Positions 57,627 to 64,000 of a DNA stretch of 64,000 nt are shown one piece after another (the first letter of the stretch is position 1; every line of letters starts with the position of its first letter). Under the pieces are notes generated by a model that did not search any database, was not told the DNA's origin, and saw only the letters and a program-made list of their open reading frames with translations. The DNA comes from Chenopodium formosanum. Taxonomy: Eukaryota; Streptophyta; Magnoliopsida; Caryophyllales; Amaranthaceae. The translations under genes were made by a program, and so were the position numbers. The stretch is taken from assembly GCA_024500155.1 (NCBI GenBank), contig CM044868.1, positions 30,415,165 through 30,479,164 on the forward strand. The letters run 5' to 3'.

Positions 57627-57631
57627 GTTTT

Positions 57632-57649
57632 TGGTGACTCCACTGGGGA
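57632..57649 (+). other. Element 3 primer-binding site (tRNA-Arg type)
   Basis: TGGTGACTCCACTGGGGA, two changes from Element B's site. Confidence 0.8.
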
Positions 57650-57918
57650 GGATTTCTTTTTTAATTCTTGAAATTTATTTCGGCAATGATTTAGAATGAG
57701 TGGATGAGACTCGTAAAGTTCTAAGTATTTCATGTGCGTAATTTTGATTAACATTATTGTCATATGCATAAAAAAGATCTCATTAGAAAGACCATCCGTA
57801 ATGAGTTAAAACATAGGATTTTTACACGTAGGAAATTTGAGGAAAATCTTTCACAACTAGGACCAAAATAATGCTGTGCGAAGCTGGAAAATTTTATCCA
57901 GCACAGAAAGCTGCTGAG
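57650..57918 (+). other. Element 3 5' leader, start
   Basis: Aligned with 15135-15405 of Element B as far as AGAAAGCTGCTGAG, then cut by Element 4. Confidence 0.85.
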
Positions 57919-59530
57919 TGATGGGTGTCAAAAATGGCACCTATTTGATGAGTATTTAGGTTGTTTTCATCCTCTTTTCATAGCTTTCTTGCTTGATAAA
58001 TGCTTAGTTTTATGCTTTGTTGCTTAGTTTTACCTTTCCTCTCTTATTTTGTAGCTTTTGTGTATTTCGTTGGTTTTCTAGCCTTTTCTCCTTTATTTTC
58101 TCTATTTCCGTGGTTGTAGGTATTGTACGAGGTTCGGGTCTTGATATTGGTGATCCACTAAGGTGGAGGAAGCTTTTGGAACAAGCTCATGGCATTTGAA
58201 AAGCTCAAGATGCAAGGAAGTGGAAATTCCAAGTCTTGGCTCTTGCGCTCGCATGCCTTGCTATCATTAAGAAGTGGTGTACCCACTAATCAAGAGCATT
58301 AGCTACTGCCACTCCTAGTGTTCATCACCATCATAAGTCATGCGACCTTAGCGAACACACGAAGCTGCGAGAATCTCGAAGGAACCCAGCTAGGCGCGGG
58401 CGCACAACAGGGAGGCGCGTGCGCACCTAGGGGTGGCGCGGCCGCACCTAAGGGTTGCGCGGGCGCACCCCTTGCGTGCGCGGGCGCGCCTTCGTGGGTA
58501 TTTTATGCTCGGTTTTTGGTGATTTCGCGCCTCTATATATATCTTTTTTAACCCGATTTTTGTAGCAAGTTTTAGAAGAAGATTTTGATCATATTCTTAG
58601 CTTAGTGAAGTGCTTTTCTCTCTAGTTTTAGGGTTAGTTTTAGGAGTAGATAATAGAGAGAGAAAGTGAGGAATTTTAATGGTGATTGAGAGATTGAAGA
58701 TTCAATGGTGACAATTATATTGGAGATCTTCTCTATTATCAATGAGCATTTCTAAATTTTATCTCATTCATTGTTTTGTTTAATATTCATGTTTTTTTGA
58801 TTTGTTTTGATTGAATTTTGATCTTTGATTAGAGTAATTGTTCTTCTTTGAGTGTTAATTCTTGTTTTCTGTAGTTGTTTGTTGATTTGATGATATTTCT
58901 AGAATAGTTTGCTTTCTAGGGTGATGGTGAAGCTTATGATGTGATGGATTGATGTAAATTGGGGGATAATTGATGAAGTTGATGATGTGATTAAATTGGT
59001 TGATTGATTATGTGCATGTGTGTGTTTGATTTAAGCTTTATCACCCTAGTTATTCACACTAGATTGCATTGTAGGTTCACATTGATATGAACCATTGATT
59101 TGTGGCTTGCATTTAACGATTGAGGTGTCTTGTGACGTTCCTAGCTAGAGTTTATCGTAGTTGATGCTAGTTAGACCTTTAGGAAAAATAGCTTGATATG
59201 CTCTTTTGGTTGCATGATTGGTTTTCCCTCGCATCACTCGACTTAGTCAACTTCCTATCCCAATTTACTATGTTCATTGCTATTATATGTGAATCATAAT
59301 CCCTATAACTTTATTTGTTTGGTTTCTTCGTTTAAGTAGTTGTTAGTGTTACCTTCTTTCCTTCGTCTTCGACCTAGCTTAGGCACACAAATCGAAAGCA
59401 CTAGACATTACCGTTCCTTTGGGTTCGACCCTTGACATACCTCTATACTTGTATTTAGGTTAGTTGAGTGTTTATAGATTTTGTTTGACTTAGGGAGGAT
59501 TAGTCCAACGACCTAGTTCACCCCTTGCCA
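57919..59530 (+). repeat. Element 4 5' LTR (Athila-like)
   Basis: 1612 bp, TGATGGGTGTCA to CCTTGCCA, then a tRNA-Asp-type primer site. It contains TTGGGTTCGACCC near the U5 end (59420), a phrase common in such LTRs, and a GC-rich patch at 58390-58500 (GGCGCGGGCGCAC words, not the 20-bp array). A TATA-like CTCTATATATATC lies at 58532-58543. The left duplication would be CTGAG (57914-57918). Confidence 0.8.
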
Positions 59531-59533
59531 AAA

Positions 59534-59546
59534 TGGCGCCGTTGCC
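59534..59546 (+). other. Element 4 primer-binding site (tRNA-Asp type)
   Basis: TGGCGCCGTTGCC complements the 3' end of tRNA-Asp, the usual Athila primer. Only 13 bases match; the next bases (GCACAACA) differ from the expected GGGGA. Confidence 0.78.
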
Positions 59547-59643
59547 GCACAACAGTGTCTATGTTTGAGTGTTTTTGGTTGCTTGCGTCTAGGTCTTTGT
59601 TTATACTTTTCTTTTATTTGATTTTTGTTTGCTTTGTATTAAA

Positions 59644-60355
59644 ATGGCACGTTTTTCTTTTCCTCAATATGATGGTGAGTCTTTTCATGCCTATTTTCAT
59701 AGACTTATAAGGTTTGTGAAATACAATCGTTGTAATCTTTTGGAGGCTTGTGAGGTTTTCTATTTTGGTTTGAATGAACAAGCTTGGAATGAAGTTGAAT
59801 GCATGCATAATGGTAGATTTAGAGCATTGTCAATTGATGATGCTTGGTATTTCTATGCTTGTTTTGCTAGGGATGTCTATAATAGGGGTCGCCGTGCTTC
59901 TACTTTTGATGTGCAAAGTGTTAATTCTTCCAATGTTAGCATGATTTACCATGATGTGTCACATGATCCCATAGTTGAACCTAGAACAAAATGCTTCCAA
60001 TTCTATTTCCTCTTTTGTTCATGGTAATGAGTTGCATGTTCAAGCTAACAAATCTCATACATTTGAAAATGCTCCTAATCCCTTATTTAATGAAAATGCT
60101 CATGTTTGTAATGATGATGATCCTACCTTTGGTTGTACTTCTTTTTCTCTTGTTGAGCCTCAATCTCCTACACCTTTTGAATCTCTTATTGCTACTTTGA
60201 AAACTCAAATTAGGCATGTTGAGCTTAGTGACGATCTTGGGCCTAAAAAGGAGTCGATTCTTAATTCTATGAAAAGTCAATTGGAGGTGATGAAAAAGAG
60301 TGAGGAGTGTCTTGAGGAGGGAAGAAAGAGAAATGAAGAGCTAGAAAGCCAATAG
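59644..60355 (+). pseudogene. gag-like gene of Element 4 (one frameshift)
   Basis: ATG 59644 (MARFSFPQYDGESFHAYFHR). The stretch ESFHAYFHRLIRFVKYNRC and LNEQAWNEVECMHNGRF looks like the gag domain of Athila-type elements (helix pairs with short aromatic motifs). A frameshift near 59975-59990 moves the frame, and the second part (59975-60355) ends in a coiled-coil-like stretch (KSQLEVMKKSEECLEEGRKR) and a TAG. No zinc knuckle. The next frame follows in the same phase after one stop. It would form the particle. The family call is by pattern, not by search. Confidence 0.6.
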
Positions 60356-60361
60356 TCATCT

Positions 60362-61333
60362 TTGATGCTTGTGTGGGAAAATTTCAAATCCAATGTGTGT
60401 GTTGAGGGTGATGATGATAATTTCGAGCAACCAAGAGTGTGTGAGGATCCTATTATTGAGCATAGGAGTCAGGGAAAGAGAGTCGAGAGTGATGATGATT
60501 TTAATGATATTTTAAGTCTAGACATCTCTTCCTTTGCTGATTGTGATGAGTCTCAAGTGTATGAATGTGACTCTTCTGTTCATGAGTATTTGAACTCGTT
60601 TGAGGTTATGTCAAATGTGTTTATTGAGTGTATAAGGAATAGACATAGCCTTTTAAGCAAGTTCATTGAGGATGCTTCATGGGAGAGAGATGATTTTAAG
60701 TTAAATTTGCATCCATTCATACATGGTTTTGAGACTCTAGGCTTTAAGGAAGCTGAGGGAGTTGTTCATGAAGGTAGTGGAGGAGATTATGTGGTTCCTC
60801 TTGGGAGTTGGATGTTTGAGGGAGATGGTGATCATGAGTGTTCCTCTTTTGAGGACTCTATGATTGATTTTCATGCCTTCATTGGCAATATGGGACCTTA
60901 TGTTGAGGGAGTAGCTACCCCTTTGCCTATTTCTCATACCCCTTTCTCTCAAAAGTTTGACCACATCCCCTATTGCCTTATTTTTCTCCCTTTCTTTGTT
61001 GGTAAGCCTATTGGGGACCCTTTTGTCTACGAGGATTTTCATTTGGCTCATTTGCCCTCGATTGAGGAAAAGGTTGATGTTGCCACCCAAAAATATTTTG
61101 AGGAGAGTTTGCCTTCTTTTTCTTCTTCTTCTTCTTCTTTTTCTTTTTCTTTTTCTTCTGATTTTGTTGAGTTTACTTTTGATTCTTCTTCTTTCTCTTG
61201 GCAACTTCCTCCTCATAGGTGTGCACTATGCTTGTTGCATGCCTTATTTTGTCATGTGCACACTTACTTTCCTATGAAATGTGTAGTAGTGCATTTGACA
61301 AGCTCTTGCGTTCGTTGCAATAATATTTACTAG
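60362..61333 (+). CDS. Unknown acidic ORF of Element 4
   Basis: A 323-codon open frame, in phase with the gag-like ORF and separated from it by one TAG (60353-60355), so the two may be one reading frame. It is acidic, with many Asp, Glu and Ser (EGDDDNFEQPRVCEDP, ESDDDFNDILSLDISSF), then a Ser/Phe run (about residues 250-280) and a Cys/His-rich end. No RT, protease or integrase motif and no family I know. It occupies the place of pol, so the element is of the gag-only, non-autonomous kind. A fragment of host sequence is possible. Confidence 0.5.
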   Translation: MMLVWENFKSNVCVEGDDDNFEQPRVCEDPIIEHRSQGKRVESDDDFNDILSLDISSFADCDESQVYECDSSVHEYLNSFEVMSNVFIECIRNRHSLLSKFIEDASWERDDFKLNLHPFIHGFETLGFKEAEGVVHEGSGGDYVVPLGSWMFEGDGDHECSSFEDSMIDFHAFIGNMGPYVEGVATPLPISHTPFSQKFDHIPYCLIFLPFFVGKPIGDPFVYEDFHLAHLPSIEEKVDVATQKYFEESLPSFSSSSSSFSFSFSSDFVEFTFDSSSFSWQLPPHRCALCLLHALFCHVHTYFPMKCVVVHLTSSCVRCNNIY

Positions 61334-62822
61334 AGCGGTCAAGCTTGGACCTTAAGCAAGCCTTTCCCGGGAAGTAACCCGTGTTTTATTGCTTTAATTT
61401 TCTTTTCTTTTTAGAATAGATTTTTCTCTCATGGAAATGTTTGTGTACCTTTTGCTAGGTACATGACTTGATATACTTTGGTGCATTGGTTTGGATCAAG
61501 AATAAAGGAAGATTAGCACCATAATTGCTAGCATATGGAAGGAAAGATTCAATATTAGAGGTTGTTAGCTTTGAAAGTTTAATTGGGTCATTTGCGGGTA
61601 TTTACACCCACCTAATATCCGGTAATATCCTTCCTTGCTCTTTCTCTAGTTGATGATGACTTGTTGGACATATGTTGGTTTGTTGGATTAATCTCCTTGT
61701 TTTCCCTTCCCATGGATTATTTGATTTATGTTTGAGTGTATTGTCTCATTCAAGGTTGGGGGAGGGTATTCTATCATGTTTGGTGGAATGTTGATTCATA
61801 TATATGCTATGCACCCTTGTATATGCTTTTTTATGTTCTTTTTTTTTGAAAAACTGCAAAAAGATTTTTGTTTTTATCTAGGCAAATTTGCAATGTGTTT
61901 TGTTTTGTTCTTGCTTTGGACATAATAACATTTGGACTTGTATAATTGAATGCTATTCTTCTTAAATGGTAACGGTGTGCACGGTTTTAGAATATGCTTG
62001 GTTGATTCTAGGATAAAGCATGCTAAGGTAGTTGGTTAGAACTAGTGGGAACATGACGCCGGATTCTACTTGTTTGTGGCATGTTTGGTAGTTGCTTCCT
62101 ATAGTCGATTTGACACCAATAGTGAGTTTTTGCTACATCCGTGTGAGGTTGTTTGTTTTTCAAGCCTTCTACACTTATTTGCATGAGCGGCATGGATCCT
62201 TGACTATTGCGGACCTAATCTAGAATCTTGACTCATATTTCTTAAGACCGAGGCCGAACCATTTAGGGAGGACAAAGGCATCTTTTTGGGGTGGTAATTT
62301 TTCTTTTATAGGATAGTTTGTTTCATTTTTAGTTTTTAGGTTTACATTTGCCTATTTGGTAACCATTTGAGCATTTTCCCTTCTTTTCAAGCCATATCTT
62401 TAGATTCTTGAGCCTTTTGTTTCTTTTTATTCCATTTTTGGTTTTTGCGAAGCAAATGGTCATATTTCGGAGTTCGTGGTATGTTATTGTGGATATTGGT
62501 TCACAATGAAGGCAAGCTTGTGTTTTGTGTATATTGTGTGAATAATGGCAAATGAATAAATGAAAAAGCCGTCCAAATTTAAAAAAGGCAAGGACATTAT
62601 AAGTGCAAAGTTGGAAAAGCCGTCCAAATTTAAAAGAGGCGAGGACAAAGCTTTTTTAAACAAGAAAAAAAAAAGTGAAAAATGAAAAATCCAAAAATAT
62701 TTTGATGTGAGTATTCTCCCTTTTGAGCATTGAGGACAATGCTTCATTTAAGCTTGGGGGGAAGCGTTCTCACGCTTTTTGTGTATATGTTTATGAGTAT
62801 AGCTTTGAATAAGCTTGGGGGT
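61334..62822 (+). other. Element 4 3' internal region
   Basis: Begins GGTCAAGCTTGGACCTTAAGCAAGC...GGGAAGTAACCC (61336-61382), a version of the GTCAAGCT...GGGAGGCAACCC phrase after pol in Athila elements. The rest is without a gene. Bases 62563-62650 have two copies of AAAAGCCGTCCAAATTTAAAA. CATTGAGGACAATGCTT (62728) is followed by a G-run, and a second purine tract AATAAGCTTGGGGGT (62808-62822) should border the 3' LTR, but Element 6 follows instead. Confidence 0.65.
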
Positions 62823-64000
62823 TGTGGGGAATAAATTTCAAGCGTTAAACCCCTAACTTGAACCCCACTGTGATCATACACTTAAGTACGGTGGCGTCCA
62901 AAAGGGAAAGAAGATAGAGCAAAAGAGTTGCCAACAAGTTTTAGGAACTTGTAAACCGTTCACAGGGTGAAGGTTACACCCCTTGACGATCCAAGAGATC
63001 GTCAACTCCATAAGATCTAGAACCAAATAAGGGTTCGGGGATGAAGGTACAAATCCAACCTAAAAGAGATTGAACCTGCCCTAATAATAGGCCTCTACTT
63101 TATTCAGATCGTATTCATGTGCGCTTTCTGACTAACATGCAATCAATAGGATTACCCTAAACCTGTTTATCTATGTTGGTTGAATATAATGCACAAACAA
63201 ATCTATTATTAGCGATCACTTGAAATTATAATCACATTAACCCTGAACAAGATTATTAATTATCTTATTAAGCGTGATTACAAGTACAAATTCCCTTTAA
63301 ACATGCATAAAAGGTGTGATCAAGCAATAACAATAAATAATATCTAGCAACATAATAATAATAATAAATAATAAATAATAATAAAAATAATAATCATAAA
63401 AATAATCATAAAAATCATAAACATGTTAAAGCATAATAGCAAGATCCTAGGCATGATACTAACAAGATTAATAACAAACCCTAGCATGTCACTAAGCAAT
63501 AAAAATCAAATTTTTAACCTTAACATGATACTAACAATATTAGGAAGAGAATAAAAGGCATCGTAACAATCATACTTAATATTAAAATTACTCTAGACAT
63601 GATACTAGGAATATCATAACAATTTAAACATGATTTCTACATCATAACATCAATAAAACCCATTAAAGTACTTACTTTGATGCCTCGTACCTCTTTCTAA
63701 TAACAAAATACACACGTTAGTAACTTCAAGGAAAATAATAAACAAACAATTAAATTAAATAATTGAAAGAGAGAATTGGGACCAAACCCTCAGAAATCAA
63801 ACCTTTCACGTCTAGGGCGAAGACAACTTCGAATATGGCTAGGTGTTTCTAGATCTAATGAATGCGTTTGAAAAGCAAGTTTAGAAAAGAGAGAGAGAGT
63901 GATGGATGGTGAATGATTAAAGAGAATGAGAAAATTGATGGATGGTGCATCAAAATGGAGTTTTTACGACGTTATTTATAGAGAAAATCAGCCAAGAAGA
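62823..64000 (-). repeat. Element 6 (Tat) 3' LTR, running off the window
   Basis: TGTGGGGAATAAATTTCAAGC starts a minus-orientation LTR aligned with 4324 onward and 31977 onward. It lacks a primer site on its left, so it is the 3' LTR of a minus-strand element extending right. TATA box at 63972-63983 (minus). It lies at the polypurine tract of Element 4; the left duplication would be GGGGT (62818-62822). Confidence 0.87.

Noticed and set aside
58318..58551. Ala/Gly-rich frame as a protein, or as a 14th palindrome cluster
   Set aside because: A GC-rich patch in Element 4's LTR made of GGCGCGGGCGCAC words; it lacks the 20-bp step and the AGCGCC/GGCGCT dyad.
59991..60200. Leu-rich 69-codon frame as a membrane protein
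   Set aside because: Shadow of the gag-like frame in another phase.
60737..61216. Arg/Lys-rich 159-codon minus-strand frame
   Set aside because: Antisense shadow of the acidic ORF; its basic residues mirror Glu/Ser/Phe codons (TTC, TCT, GAA).

Overview
The window is plant nuclear DNA, most likely from a eudicot. The TE families (Tat-lineage Ty3/gypsy, Athila-like gypsy, RNase-H-bearing L1-type LINE, CACTA, hAT and Tourist MITEs, a Helitron-like unit) fit a plant. Amaranthaceae/Caryophyllales is my guess, but nothing here proves it. I find no intact host gene. Almost every base belongs to a transposable element, and most elements sit inside older ones.

Left half (1-35105), a nested block that can be read exactly. 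A minus-strand LINE holds a CACTA end (right terminus at 1591; a Tourist-like MITE with TAA target-site duplications, TSDs, lies inside it). The LINE is split at its reverse-transcriptase start by Element 1, a minus-strand Tat-type element (4324-33976, TSD ATACT, LTRs about 2.0 kb). Element 1 has gag but no pol, and a CACTA element with TSD AAT sits in its 3' UTR tandem repeat. Element 1's 5' LTR is in turn split by Element B (14172-31976, plus strand, TSD GGAAT). Element B is a 17.8 kb Tat element with gag, protease, RT, RNase H, a second (archaeal-type) RNase H and integrase, all broken by stops and frameshifts. Behind integrase it carries two antisense genes: a DUF7745-type gene and a plant mobile domain (PMD) gene whose five introns are still readable, all in phase 0.

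Middle (35105-46545). A decayed Ty1/copia 3' end and LTR is interrupted by a hAT MITE (8-bp TSD), by a 7.3 kb Helitron-like unit (37649-44912) carrying fragments of a DEAH helicase exon, a receptor kinase and an RNase-H-like gene plus four tRNA-like sequences, and by a MITE-like repeat element. A fold-back MITE follows.

Right half (46545-64000), a second nested series running off the right edge: Athila-like Element 5 (minus) is cut by Tat Element 2 (minus), which is cut by Tat Element 3 (plus), which is cut by gag-only Athila-like Element 4 (plus), which is cut by Tat Element 6 (minus).

The most unusual signal is a GC-rich inverted repeat (core TAGCGCCAGGCGCTA) set at an almost exact 20-bp period in at least 13 clusters of 70-120 bp. 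These occur in the Tat elements only. They sit just upstream of the LTR TATA boxes, in the 5' leaders, after integrase, upstream of both antisense genes and in two 3' UTRs, which suggests a transferable promoter or boundary module.
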